From: Dietzia aurantiaca
GTDB taxonomy: Bacteria > Actinomycetota > Actinomycetes > Mycobacteriales > Mycobacteriaceae
Reading direction: 5' to 3'
Length of the DNA stretch: 64,000 bases
Assembly: GCF_021033825.1 (NCBI RefSeq)
Contig: NZ_JAIFXZ010000002.1
Location: 1 to 64,000 of the forward strand
Shown: one piece after another, positions 53,392-61,337 of the stretch
Layout: the number at the start of each line of letters is the position of its first letter
How positions within the stretch are numbered: position 1 is the stretch's first letter
Notes under the pieces: model-generated
The model's database searches: none
What the model saw: the letters and a program-made list of their open reading frames with translations, nothing else
What the model was told of the DNA's origin: nothing
Translations under genes and position numbers: made by a program

Positions 53392-53402
53392 CAACGCAGA
53401 AG

Positions 53403-53432
53403 GCGCCCGGAGCACATGCTCCGGGCGCTTTT
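53403..53432 (+). terminator. Intrinsic terminator after tRNA-Glu copy 1
   Basis: GCGCCCGGAGCA (53403-53414) pairs with TGCTCCGGGCGC (53417-53428) as a near-perfect hairpin, followed by TTTT (53429-53432). Confidence 0.9.
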
Positions 53433-53532
53433 CTCGTCTCGTCTGGTGTCGCTCCGCCCGCGGCCGGGCCGTGCGAGGGAGCGCGACGAGCGACGCGGGC
53501 GGCCGGGGCGGCCACCGGCGTCGCCGGCCTGC

Positions 53533-55107
53533 TCAGTCGATCGTCTCCTTGAGCTTGTCCTCGCGGATGAACAACAGCATCACGGTCGCGACGAGGAGCA
53601 GCGGCACCACGACGTGGTAGATCGGAACCAGGGCGTCGTTGTACGCTCCGACGATCGCGTCGTGCAGCGGCCCGGGAAGCCCGGCGAGTATCTCCGGGCT
53701 CATCGAGTTCGCGGCGCCGGAGCCGTTCGAGAAACCGGCGGCGACCTCAGCGCCTTCGGGCCCCATCTGCTGGGCCGCGGCGGGGATCCGCTCGCCCATG
53801 AGATCGGCGAGGCGGCTGACGAACACCGAGCCCACGACCGCAGACCCCAGCGTGGCGCCGATCTGACGGAAGAAGTTGTTGGACGCGGTGGCCGTGCCGA
53901 CCATGGTGATGGGGAACGAGTTCTGCACGATGAGGACCAGCAGCTGCATGCACAGGCCGAGTCCGAAGCCGAACACGAACAGGACCACCCCGAGGTGCGT
54001 GAGGGTGTCCTCGGCCCGGAGCGAGCCGATCAGCCAGAGGCCGACGGCCATGACCACCGAGCCGACCACCGGGTACCACTTGTAGCGGCCGGTGCGGCTG
54101 ACGATGTTGCCCACGACGATCGAGGTGCCCATCATTCCGGCCATCATGGGCGTCATCATGAGGCCGGCGGCGGTGGGGCTGAGTCCGTGGACCATCTGGA
54201 TGTAGGTGGGCAGGTAGGCGATGCACCCGAACATCGACACGCCGATGATGAGCCCGGCCGCGGTGGACAGGGTGAAATTTCGCTGGCGGAACAGGGTCAT
54301 GGGGATCAGCGGATCGGCGGAGCGCAGCTCGAACAGGACGAACGCGACCGCGCAGACGAGGAACAGCGCACCCAGGGCGAAGATCACCGGGTCGGTCCAG
54401 CCGAACCGGTGGCCGCCCCACGACGAGAGCAGGATGAGCGCGGTGGTGCCGGTGGCCATGAGGAGCGTGCCGGCCCAGTCCGTCCGTCGGCCGGCGCCGC
54501 GGCGGGGGAGACGGAGGAAGGCCACCGCCACGACCAGGGCGAGGAGGCAGACCGGGAGGTTGAACCACAGCGCCCAGCGCCAGCCGGGCCCCTCGGTGAA
54601 GAACCCGCCGAGGAGCGGCCCCAGGACGGAGGAGAGCCCGAAGACCGCGCCCATGATGCCCATGTACCGACCGCGCTGGCGGGCGGGCACGACGTCGGCG
54701 ACGATCGCCTGCGACAGGACCATGAGCCCGCCGCCGCCCAGCCCCTGGATGGCGCGCGCAACGATGAGGACGTCGATGTTCCAGGACAGTGCGCCGAGGA
54801 GCGAGCCGGCGGAGAACAGCAGTATCGCGGCCACGAACAGGGGTTTGCGGCCGATCTGGTCACCGAGCTTGCCGTATACCGGCAGGCCGATGGTCATGGT
54901 GAGCAGGTAGACGGTGATGACCCAGCTCATCCGGTCGACGCCGCCGAGGTCGGCGACGATGGTCGGGAGCGCGGTGGCGAAGATCATCTGCCCCAGGGAC
55001 ACGATGAGCATCCCCAGCAACAGCGAGGTGAAGACCAGCGGGACGTTGTGGCCGGGCGTGGCCGGGGCGTTCGTCTCCGCGTGTGGTCGGGTGGTGGTGT
55101 CGGTCAT
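53533..55107 (-). CDS. MFS multidrug-efflux-type transporter (DHA2, 14 segments)
   Basis: The 524-residue membrane protein has the DHA2 features GKLGDQIGRKPLF after segment 2, ATALPTIVADLGG in segment 1, RAIQGLGGGGLMVLSQAIVADVV and segment-5 motif GAVFGLSSVLGPLLGG, and ends in a polar tail. Export of a toxic compound or metabolite is inferred. Its ATG overlaps the tetR stop (ATGA), so the regulator and pump are one operon, probably derepressed by the pump's substrate. The module lies between two identical tRNA-Glu genes. Confidence 0.9.
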   Translation of the reverse strand: MTDTTTRPHAETNAPATPGHNVPLVFTSLLLGMLIVSLGQMIFATALPTIVADLGGVDRMSWVITVYLLTMTIGLPVYGKLGDQIGRKPLFVAAILLFSAGSLLGALSWNIDVLIVARAIQGLGGGGLMVLSQAIVADVVPARQRGRYMGIMGAVFGLSSVLGPLLGGFFTEGPGWRWALWFNLPVCLLALVVAVAFLRLPRRGAGRRTDWAGTLLMATGTTALILLSSWGGHRFGWTDPVIFALGALFLVCAVAFVLFELRSADPLIPMTLFRQRNFTLSTAAGLIIGVSMFGCIAYLPTYIQMVHGLSPTAAGLMMTPMMAGMMGTSIVVGNIVSRTGRYKWYPVVGSVVMAVGLWLIGSLRAEDTLTHLGVVLFVFGFGLGLCMQLLVLIVQNSFPITMVGTATASNNFFRQIGATLGSAVVGSVFVSRLADLMGERIPAAAQQMGPEGAEVAAGFSNGSGAANSMSPEILAGLPGPLHDAIVGAYNDALVPIYHVVVPLLLVATVMLLFIREDKLKETID

Positions 55108-55769
55108 ACTGACCTCTCTGAGAGGGCTGCGAGCTGGGCGAGTTGGCCGAGGGCCATGAGGCAGTCGGCGTTGAGATCGGCGAGCGTGGCGTGTTCGCGG
55201 GTGAGCCAGGTCGACAGCCCGAGGCTCCCGGAGGCGGCGATCAGTGCGACGTAGGCACGGGCCTCGGCGTCGACGGGGACGGTGGTGAGCCGCCGTAGCT
55301 GTGGGCTCCGCCCGAAATGCTGGGTGAGCAGGTCGACGAGCCGGAGCTGGAACTTCGACGAGGCGGTCATCCGCGCGGCGGCCAGGTCGGGGTGCTCACG
55401 GAAGATGGCGCGCCGCCGCTGCAGAAGGACGGCGGTCTGCGCGTCGTCGGCCGTGCGGACCGCGGAGAACGCCGAGAGGAACAGCGTGAGCAGGGCGCGC
55501 GGGACGTCCGGGTCGGCCCCGGCGAGGAACTCCGCGCGTGCGGCGTCGGGGACGTCCTCGGGGGTCGTGCCGATGACCGCGGCCTCCTTGGAGGCGACGT
55601 AGTTGAAGAAGGTCCGCTTGGAGACCTCGGCGGCCGCGCAGATCTGGTCGACGGTCACCGCGTCATAGCCGTGCTCGAGAACGATCGACGTGGCGGCATC
55701 CTCGATGGCGACCATCGTCGCGCGCCGCTTGCGCTCGCGGAGTGAGTCGGCGTCGGGTGGGGAAGTCAT
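55104..55769 (-). CDS. TetR family transcriptional regulator
   Basis: The 221-residue protein has an N-terminal TetR helix-turn-helix (IEDAATSIVLEHGYDAVTVDQI then CAAAEVSKRTFFNYVASKEAAV) and a helical ligand-binding C-terminus. It is coupled to the MFS gene by ATGA and probably represses the pair from the palindrome at 55791. ATG at 55769 lies 6 nt after TAGGCT (55781-55776 on the minus strand), consistent with a leaderless transcript. Confidence 0.9.
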   Translation of the reverse strand: MTSPPDADSLRERKRRATMVAIEDAATSIVLEHGYDAVTVDQICAAAEVSKRTFFNYVASKEAAVIGTTPEDVPDAARAEFLAGADPDVPRALLTLFLSAFSAVRTADDAQTAVLLQRRRAIFREHPDLAAARMTASSKFQLRLVDLLTQHFGRSPQLRRLTTVPVDAEARAYVALIAASGSLGLSTWLTREHATLADLNADCLMALGQLAQLAALSERSV

Positions 55770-55790
55770 GCCGGAAGCCTAGCGAAACCG

Positions 55791-55803
55791 TGCACTGAGT
55801 GCA
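55791..55803. promoter_or_regulatory. Candidate TetR operator
   Basis: TGCACTGAGTGCA is a perfect 13-nt palindrome about one central base. It lies 10 nt upstream of the tetR -10 hexamer, covering the -35 position, which is the expected place for an autorepressor operator. Confidence 0.72.
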
Positions 55804-55839
55804 TATTTACACCTGGTGAACTTCGCCACTCTCCCTGAT

Positions 55840-55869
55840 TTGGAATCCCGAACCGGGTCTGCCTATAGT
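55840..55869 (+). promoter_or_regulatory. Promoter of tRNA-Glu copy 2
   Basis: TTGGAA (55840-55845) and TATAGT (55864-55869), 18 nt apart, precede the second tRNA-Glu by 13 nt. This copy thus has its own promoter, independent of copy 1. Confidence 0.7.
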
Positions 55870-55882
55870 GGTTCAGCACTAA

Positions 55883-55955
55883 GCCCCCGTCGTCTAGCGG
55901 CCTAGGACGCCGCCCTCTCACGGCGGTAGCGTGGGTTCGAATCCCATCGGGGGTA
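55883..55955 (+). tRNA. tRNA-Glu (CTC anticodon), copy 2
   Basis: The sequence is identical over 73 nt to the tRNA at 53319. Here the discriminator A is followed by CCA in the genome. The cloverleaf is intact and a promoter and a terminator flank it closely, so it should be functional. Confidence 0.95.
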
Positions 55956-55962
55956 CCAGGGA

Positions 55963-56000
55963 GATGTCCCGGCTGGTCTGATCAGACGAGCCGGGACATC
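55963..56000 (+). terminator. Terminator after tRNA-Glu copy 2
   Basis: GATGTCCCGGCT (55963-55974) pairs exactly with AGCCGGGACATC (55989-56000). The 14-nt loop contains a further palindrome, GTCTGATCAGAC. There is no T-run. Confidence 0.75.
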
Positions 56001-56031
56001 CTGCATTTGGGTGCATGAGAGGATCGCCGTC

Positions 56032-56898
56032 GTGACCTCGCGCCGTGACCTCCTCCGCCTCGCCCTCGGTGCCGGGCTGGCGACGGTGGGAGCGTCCGGA
56101 TGTGTACGGACGGACGATCCGGGCCAGACGACGGCACCGTCGACCCCGGGCGCGTCCACGTCCGGGTCGCTCGCGCCCCCGGAGCCGGTCCGGACCGTCA
56201 CGCCCGACGCCCCTGCGCGACGGGTGGTCGCGATGTCCTCGGCGGACCTCGACGTCCTGCACGCTCTTGACCATGCGCCGACGGCGGCCTGGGCGGCGGA
56301 CGGCACCGGGCCCCGGCCCTGGCGCGAGCAGCCCGCCCCGCCGGCGCCGGAGTGGTCCGAGGCCGGGCCGCCGAGCCTCAGATCCCTCCTACCTTTCGGG
56401 GTGGACGCGTTCGCGATGGCGTCCGCGGATGTCACCGAGTCGCAACTGCGGGCCTATGAACGTCTGGGCGCCGTGATCGTCGGCCCGGAGGGGCGACCCG
56501 GTTGGCGCGATCATCTCCACCTGATCGCCGACGCGGTGGGGGCCGACCCCGCCCCGGCGGAACGGGTCACCGGGGAGGTGCTCGGGGCGTGGGCCGAGCG
56601 GCAGCGCCGGCTGGGGGTGGAGGGCTTCGTCGTCGTCATCGGGACCGGCGCTGACCCCGACACCGCCGTGGCCACCCTCGCGGCCGACCCACCGCTCCTC
56701 GCCGAGCTGCGGGCACTCGGGTTCGAGGTGGTGACCTATCCCGGGCCGGTCGTCTTCCGAGAACTGCGACGGCCCGGCGTGCAGGTCGTTCGCGTCGACC
56801 CACGGGACGGTGATCTCGTGGCCGCGGTCCGGCAGCCGAGCGTGTCCAGCCTGCCCTGGGCGCTGGAGCGGCTCGTCCGGGGGCGGCGCCCGGGCTGA
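56032..56898 (+). CDS. Orphan solute-binding lipoprotein (iron/siderophore type), Tat-like signal
   Basis: The 288-residue precursor begins TSRRDLLRLALGAGLATVGASGC, a twin-arginine-like signal ending in a lipobox, then a Thr/Ser/Pro linker and a class III periplasmic-binding fold (ARRVVAMSSADLDVLHALDHAP, LLPFGVDAFAMASADVTESQL, AYERLGAVIVGPEG). It resembles binding proteins for ferric siderophores or cobalamin, but no permease or ATPase gene is adjacent. The ligand is unknown. GTG at 56032 is chosen because it places the Arg pair at the right distance from the N-terminus and GAGAGG lies upstream. Confidence 0.8.
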   Translation: MTSRRDLLRLALGAGLATVGASGCVRTDDPGQTTAPSTPGASTSGSLAPPEPVRTVTPDAPARRVVAMSSADLDVLHALDHAPTAAWAADGTGPRPWREQPAPPAPEWSEAGPPSLRSLLPFGVDAFAMASADVTESQLRAYERLGAVIVGPEGRPGWRDHLHLIADAVGADPAPAERVTGEVLGAWAERQRRLGVEGFVVVIGTGADPDTAVATLAADPPLLAELRALGFEVVTYPGPVVFRELRRPGVQVVRVDPRDGDLVAAVRQPSVSSLPWALERLVRGRRPG

Positions 56899-56982
56899 CC
56901 CGACGGGTGGCATGCCGGGCCGGGGCGCAGGGCGGGCGGCGCCTGGTTCGGTGCGCGTCCCGGCCGGTGGGGCGGGTGTCGG

Positions 56983-57684
56983 TTAGAGGCGCTTGTGGAT
57001 GGCTTCGGCGGCGGCGAGAAGGTCGGCGGCCCAGCGCACACCGGGGCGGCGGCCGATGCGGTCCACCGGGCCGGAGACGGAGATGGCAGCGATCACGGCG
57101 CCCGAGGAGTCGCGGATCGGCGCCGAGATGGACGCGACGCCGGGCTCGCGCTCGGCGACGGACTGGGCCCAGCCGCGCTTGCGGATCTCGGCGAGCTGGC
57201 GCTCGGTGTAGCCCGCCTCGGCCAACAGCGCGCGCTGCGTGTGGACGTCGGCCCATGCGGCGAGCACCTTGGCGCCCGAGCCGCGCGTCATGGGCAGGAC
57301 CGCTCCGACGGGCACCGTGTCGCGCAGTCCGGTGAGGGGCTCGGCCGAGGCCACGCAGACACGGCGGTCGCCGTCGCGGCGGTAGACTTGGACGCTCTCG
57401 TCCGTGGTCTCGCGCAGGCGGGGCAGGACCGAGGAGGCGGCCTCGGCGAGCGGGTCGGGGAGGTTGGCCGCGAGCTTGGCGAGACCGGGTCCCAGGGTCC
57501 AGATGCCGGCATCGTCACGGGCCAGGAGTTGATGCGTCTCCAGGCCCACCGCCAGTCGGTGTGCGGTCGCCCGGGGCAGCCCGGTTCGCTCGCACAGGTC
57601 TGACAGGACGCACGGTTGCTCGGCCACGGCGTGCAGCACCGTCATTGCTTTGTCGAGGACCCCGATCCCGCTATACTGTCTCAC
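56983..57684 (-). CDS. IclR family regulator divergent from leuCD
   Basis: The 233-residue protein has an N-terminal winged helix (VLDKAMTVLHAVAEQPCVLSDL, TGLPRATAHRLAVGLE) and an IclR effector domain (MTRGSGAKVLAAWA, GVASISAPIRDSSGAVIAAISVSG). Its position opposite leuC matches M. tuberculosis Rv2989 and C. glutamicum LtbR, which represses leucine and tryptophan genes. The same role here is inference. GTG at 57684 lies 6 nt after TATAGT (57696-57691 on the minus strand) and restores the family length; an upstream ATG at 57720 would extend over the operator. Confidence 0.88.
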   Translation of the reverse strand: MRQYSGIGVLDKAMTVLHAVAEQPCVLSDLCERTGLPRATAHRLAVGLETHQLLARDDAGIWTLGPGLAKLAANLPDPLAEAASSVLPRLRETTDESVQVYRRDGDRRVCVASAEPLTGLRDTVPVGAVLPMTRGSGAKVLAAWADVHTQRALLAEAGYTERQLAEIRKRGWAQSVAEREPGVASISAPIRDSSGAVIAAISVSGPVDRIGRRPGVRWAADLLAAAEAIHKRL

Positions 57685-57700
57685 AGTTCGACTATAGCGT
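57670..57700. promoter_or_regulatory. Divergent iclR/leuC promoter-operator region
   Basis: Nested inverted repeats are GCTATA (57670-57675)...TATAGC (57693-57698) and ACTGT (57675-57679)...ACAGT (57683-57687). They overlap TATAGT, the iclR -10 on the minus strand, and TAGCGT (57695-57700), a -10 for leuC on the plus strand. An IclR protein binding here would control both directions. Confidence 0.68.
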
Positions 57701-57705
57701 CCTAC

Positions 57706-57756
57706 ATGGTGAGAATCCATCGTGAACTTGCCGAGGGCGTGGACTTGGAGGCGTGA
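57706..57756 (+). CDS. Short ORF upstream of leuC, possible leader peptide
   Basis: ATG at 57706, 5 nt after TAGCGT, opens a 16-residue ORF ([16 protein letters not shown]). Its TGA (57754-57756) shares one base with the leuC ATG (TGATG), and the leuC ribosome site lies inside it. It has Leu codons CTT and TTG, which are infrequent in this DNA. Translation of this ORF could therefore influence leuC initiation through coupling. There is no terminator hairpin between it and leuC, so classical attenuation is not supported. Whether it is translated is unknown. Confidence 0.4.
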   Translation: MVRIHRELAEGVDLEA

Positions 57757-59222
57757 TGAGTGAGACGGTGTCCGGCGGCGGACGGCCGCGGACCCTGGCC
57801 GAGAAGGTCTGGGATGACCACGTGGTCGCCAGGGGTGAGGGCGAGGGCGGGTCGCGTCAGCCCGACCTCATCTTCATCGACCTGCACCTCATCCATGAGG
57901 TGACCAGCCCACAGGCGTTCGACGGACTCCGGCTCGCCGGTCGGCGGCTCCGCCGGCCCGACCTCACGCTGGCGACGGAGGACCACAACGTGCCCACCGA
58001 CATCGTCGGGGGAGCGGTGAACCTCATCGCCGACCAGACCTCGCGGACGCAGATCGAGACGCTGCGCCGCAACTGCGAGGAGTTCGGTGTCCGCCTCTAC
58101 CCGATGGGTGATGCCGAGCAGGGCATCGTCCACATCATCGGACCGCAGCTGGGCCTGACCCAGCCCGGGATGACCGTCGTGTGCGGCGATTCGCACACCT
58201 CGACGCACGGCGCGTTCGGCTCCATCGCGATGGGGATCGGCACCTCCGAGGTGGAGCACGTCATGGCCACCCAGACACTGTCGCTGCGGCCGTTCAAGAC
58301 GATGGCGATCACCGTGACCGGCGAACTGCGGCCCGGCGTCACCGCGAAGGACCTCATCCTGGCCGTGATCGCCCAGATCGGTACCGGCGGCGGGCAGGGC
58401 TACATCATCGAGTACCGCGGAGAGGCCATCGAGAAGCTCTCGATGGAGGCCCGTATGACCGTGTGCAACATGAGCATCGAGGCCGGCGCCCGCGCGGGCA
58501 TGATCGCCCCGGACCAGACCACCTTCGACTATCTCGAGGGACGCCCGCACGCTCCGCAGGGCGCCGAGTGGGACGCCGCCGTCGAGTATTGGCGCGGCCT
58601 GCGCACCGACGAGGACGCGGGGTTCGACACCGAGGTCGTGATCGACGGCTCCGCACTGACCCCGTTCGTCACCTGGGGCACCAACCCCGGCCAGGGAGTG
58701 CCGCTGGGTGCGGCCGTGCCGGACCCGGAGTCGTTCACGGACGAGAGTGAGCGGATCGCCGCCGAGAGCGCCCTGGAGTACATGGATCTCCGGGCGGGGA
58801 CCCCGATGCGGGACGTGCCCGTCGACGTGGTGTTCGTGGGCTCCTGCACCAACGGGCGGATCGAGGACCTGCGCGAGGTGGCCGAGGTCGTCGCTGGCCG
58901 CAGGGTCGCCGACGACGTCCGAGTGCTCGTCGTCCCCGGTTCGATGCGGGTGCGCGAGCAGGCCGAGGCCGAGGGACTGGACCGGATCTTCACCGAGTTC
59001 GGGGCCGAATGGCGTCAGCCCGGATGTTCGATGTGTCTCGGGATGAATCCCGACTCGCTCGAGCCCGGGCAGCGATGCGCCTCGACCTCCAACCGCAATT
59101 TCGAGGGGCGTCAGGGCAAGGGTGCGCGCACCCACCTGGTCAGTCCGTCCGTCGCGGCTGCCACGGCCGTGCTCGGCCGCTTCGCCTCTCCCGCCGACCT
59201 CGAGCCCGCGAAGGGGGCCTGA
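57756..59222 (+). CDS. leuC: 3-isopropylmalate dehydratase large subunit
   Basis: LeuC carries the 4Fe-4S cluster and isomerises 2- to 3-isopropylmalate with LeuD. The 488-residue protein has [56 protein letters not shown] and [11 protein letters not shown], giving the three cluster cysteines. ATG at 57756 is chosen because GGAGG precedes it by about 5 nt; GTG at 57753 is too close. leuD follows after 6 nt. Regulation by the divergent IclR protein is likely. Confidence 0.96.
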   Translation: MSETVSGGGRPRTLAEKVWDDHVVARGEGEGGSRQPDLIFIDLHLIHEVTSPQAFDGLRLAGRRLRRPDLTLATEDHNVPTDIVGGAVNLIADQTSRTQIETLRRNCEEFGVRLYPMGDAEQGIVHIIGPQLGLTQPGMTVVCGDSHTSTHGAFGSIAMGIGTSEVEHVMATQTLSLRPFKTMAITVTGELRPGVTAKDLILAVIAQIGTGGGQGYIIEYRGEAIEKLSMEARMTVCNMSIEAGARAGMIAPDQTTFDYLEGRPHAPQGAEWDAAVEYWRGLRTDEDAGFDTEVVIDGSALTPFVTWGTNPGQGVPLGAAVPDPESFTDESERIAAESALEYMDLRAGTPMRDVPVDVVFVGSCTNGRIEDLREVAEVVAGRRVADDVRVLVVPGSMRVREQAEAEGLDRIFTEFGAEWRQPGCSMCLGMNPDSLEPGQRCASTSNRNFEGRQGKGARTHLVSPSVAAATAVLGRFASPADLEPAKGA

Positions 59223-59228
59223 CACCTC

Positions 59229-59825
59229 ATGGAGCCGATCACCACCCACACCGGCATCGGTGCCCCGCTGCGCCGTTCCAACGTCGACACCGATCAGATC
59301 ATCCCCGCCGTCTACCTCAAGCGCGTGACCCGCACAGGCTTCGAGGACGGGCTGTTCTCGTCATGGCGCGCGAAGGAGCCCGACTTCGTGCTCAACCGCG
59401 CGCCCTACGACAAGGCTTCCGTCCTGGTCGCCGGTCCCGACTTCGGCACCGGTTCCTCCCGGGAGCACGCTGTCTGGGCGCTGATGGACTTCGGGTTCCG
59501 CGTGGTCATCTCCTCGCGCTTCGCCGACATCTTCCGCGGGAACTCCGGCAAATCCGGGCTCGTCGCGGCCCAGGTGGAGCAGGAGAACGTGGAGCTGCTC
59601 TGGAAGGTCATGGATGACCAGCCCGGGATCGAGCTGACCGTCGACCTGGGTGCGCGGACCGTCACGGCCGGGGACGTGACCGTCCCGTTCGACATCGATG
59701 ACTACACCAGGTGGCGTCTCATGGAGGGGCTCGACGACATCGGCCTCACCCTCCGGCGTGAGGACCTCATCGAGGAGTACGAAGCGCGGCGCCCGTCCTT
59801 CAAGCCCGTCACCGAGCCGCGGTAG
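59229..59825 (+). CDS. leuD: 3-isopropylmalate dehydratase small subunit
   Basis: The 198-residue protein supplies the substrate-recognition domain. It begins [20 protein letters not shown] and has [21 protein letters not shown] and the [16 protein letters not shown] loop. It is in operon with leuC (6-nt gap). It is the last leucine gene before the HU locus. Confidence 0.96.
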   Translation: MEPITTHTGIGAPLRRSNVDTDQIIPAVYLKRVTRTGFEDGLFSSWRAKEPDFVLNRAPYDKASVLVAGPDFGTGSSREHAVWALMDFGFRVVISSRFADIFRGNSGKSGLVAAQVEQENVELLWKVMDDQPGIELTVDLGARTVTAGDVTVPFDIDDYTRWRLMEGLDDIGLTLRREDLIEEYEARRPSFKPVTEPR

Positions 59826-59896
59826 GCGGGGATCCGCGCCCCTCGGTGGGTGGCTCGGGAAAGCTGCGGGACACGATGGCGAGCTGATATTGAGGC

Positions 59897-59945
59897 TTCT
59901 TTATCCTTCTTTGTGTGAGTATGCTTATCCGCACTGGGTGCGGAT
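59897..59945 (+). promoter_or_regulatory. hup promoter region and 5' UTR hairpin
   Basis: A locally AT-rich stretch contains TTCTTT (59897-59902) and TATGCT (59920-59925), spaced 17 nt, a weak -35 with a good -10. Next to it ATCCGCAC (59927-59934) and GTGCGGAT (59938-59945) form a perfect 8-bp hairpin about 40 nt before the hup GTG, at or just after the likely transcript start. Confidence 0.5.
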
Positions 59946-59986
59946 CGGTTCCGCGACAGCGACACTCGCACAGAGGGGGTTCCCAC

Positions 59987-60367
59987 GTGAACAAAGCCGA
60001 TCTCATCGAGGAACTGGCTGAACGTATGGGCGGTGACCACCAGTTAGCCACCGAGGCTCTGGAGAACACCCTCGATATTATCGTGCGGACGGTGGCGTCC
60101 GGGGAGTCGATCACCATCATGGGGTTCGGCATCTTCGAGAAGAAGGCCCGGGCCGCACGGGTCGCCCGCAACCCGCACACCGGGGAGTCGATCCCCGTTC
60201 CTCCCACGTATTCGCCGGTCTTCCGTCCGGGACAGTACTTCAAGGCGGTCATCCAGGGCGCGGAGGCGCTCCCGGAAGGACGGCTGGCGGCAAAGCGATC
60301 GAGCTCGCACCAGTCGTTCGGTGGGCTGGGACAGAATGGCGTCGAGCACCCCGGCAGGGTCAGCTGA
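59987..60367 (+). CDS. hup: HU family nucleoid protein without the actinobacterial basic tail
   Basis: HU bends and compacts DNA. Residues 1-98 form a normal HU body (NKADLIEELAERMGGDHQ, MGFGIFEKKARAARVARNP, FRPGQYFKAVIQGAEALPEG). After that mycobacterial and many corynebacterial HupB proteins have about 100 residues of Lys/Ala repeats, but here the protein ends after a 28-residue Ser/Gly/Asn-rich tail with little Lys (126 residues in total). No Lys/Ala coding remains in other frames before the mutT1 stop 58 nt on, so this is not a simple frameshift. The locus (leuCD-hup-mutT1-ppk) is that of hupB. The GTG start has AGAGGGGG upstream. Confidence 0.88.
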   Translation: MNKADLIEELAERMGGDHQLATEALENTLDIIVRTVASGESITIMGFGIFEKKARAARVARNPHTGESIPVPPTYSPVFRPGQYFKAVIQGAEALPEGRLAAKRSSSHQSFGGLGQNGVEHPGRVS

Positions 60368-60425
60368 GCTTCGGCTGACCCACACCGCGTCGTCGGGGGA
60401 ACCACGGTACCGCCGCGCTCGCCGG

Positions 60426-61337
60426 TCAGTGCAGTGGGAGAGGGCTCCGGTAGTAGTCCGCATAGAGCAGGGTCGTGCCGGAGAAGCCGAGTCCCCACGC
60501 GCCCGCCTTCTTGGTGGAGGTATCGCCGATGTCGATCCCCGCCGCCGCGGCCAAATCGTCGAGCATCCCGGGGATCGCGGTGCCCTGGGAACTGATCGCC
60601 GCGACGCCACCGCCGGCGGCCGCGATCTCGAGCAGCCGCTGCACGGCGTCCGCAGGGGACTCCAGGTAGGCCTCGTCGCTCAGGGCGGGCTCGATCGAGA
60701 TGTCGATACCGAGTTCATCGGCGAGCGGCCCCAGGGTCTGTTCGCAGCGCACCCGGGGCGCGCTGTACAGCCGACTGACGCCGAACGCCCTCAACATCGG
60801 TGCCAGCATCTCCGCCTGCGCTCGCCCGGACTTCTCGAGTGGTCGAAGCGCGTCATCCCCGCTCCACTCGCTCCTGTCGCCCGCCTTGGCGTGCCGCACG
60901 AGGAGAACCACCGTCTCCAGCGGCGGCATGCCGGCGAAGCGGGTGAGTATCTTGCGGTCCAGGGCGTAGGAGACCAGAGCCTTGGCCTCCTCCACGGGGA
61001 GCCACCGGAGTTCGTCGACCTCGGAGTTCGGCGCGAAGCGGCCGCCGAGCGACCGGGCGGACCAGTAGGTGACCTCCTTGCGGGTGCTCTCCTTCAGCGG
61101 GTACGCGGTGGTCCCGATGAGTGACTCGAGCACCGACTCGAACCCGGTCTCCTCGAGGATCTCCCTGACCGCGGTCGTCGGCAGGGACTCTCCTGAATCG
61201 ACCTTGCCCTTCGGTAGCGACCAGTCGTCGTACCGGGACCGGTGGACGATCGCGCACACCGGCACCCCGTTCTCCACGCGGTACAACACCGCACCCGCGG
61301 CGGGGACGACCCGGATTTTGGACTTGGACTTGCTCAT
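60426..61337 (-). CDS. mutT1: MutT1-type Nudix / histidine phosphatase fusion
   Basis: Mycobacterial MutT1 cleans oxidised guanine nucleotides. The 303-residue protein has an N-terminal Nudix domain ([23 protein letters not shown], about 45-67) and a C-terminal histidine phosphatase domain ([18 protein letters not shown] near residue 145, with a second His region in the C-terminal half). Two activities in one chain fit the known MutT1 layout. The ATG overlaps the ppk stop by ATGA; it is the last gene of the fbiD-ppk-mutT1 operon. Confidence 0.93.
   Translation of the reverse strand: MSKSKSKIRVVPAAGAVLYRVENGVPVCAIVHRSRYDDWSLPKGKVDSGESLPTTAVREILEETGFESVLESLIGTTAYPLKESTRKEVTYWSARSLGGRFAPNSEVDELRWLPVEEAKALVSYALDRKILTRFAGMPPLETVVLLVRHAKAGDRSEWSGDDALRPLEKSGRAQAEMLAPMLRAFGVSRLYSAPRVRCEQTLGPLADELGIDISIEPALSDEAYLESPADAVQRLLEIAAAGGGVAAISSQGTAIPGMLDDLAAAAGIDIGDTSTKKAGAWGLGFSGTTLLYADYYRSPLPLH

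Noticed and set aside
53416-55254. A 612-codon plus-strand open frame opposite the MFS gene
   Set aside because: Composition is Glu/His/Asp/Gly-rich without any domain, as expected for the antisense of membrane-segment codons.
53112-56031. Possible integrative element or prophage at the tRNA cluster
   Set aside because: No integrase, excisionase, transposase or phage gene is present; only a tetR-MFS pair lies between the two tRNA-Glu copies.
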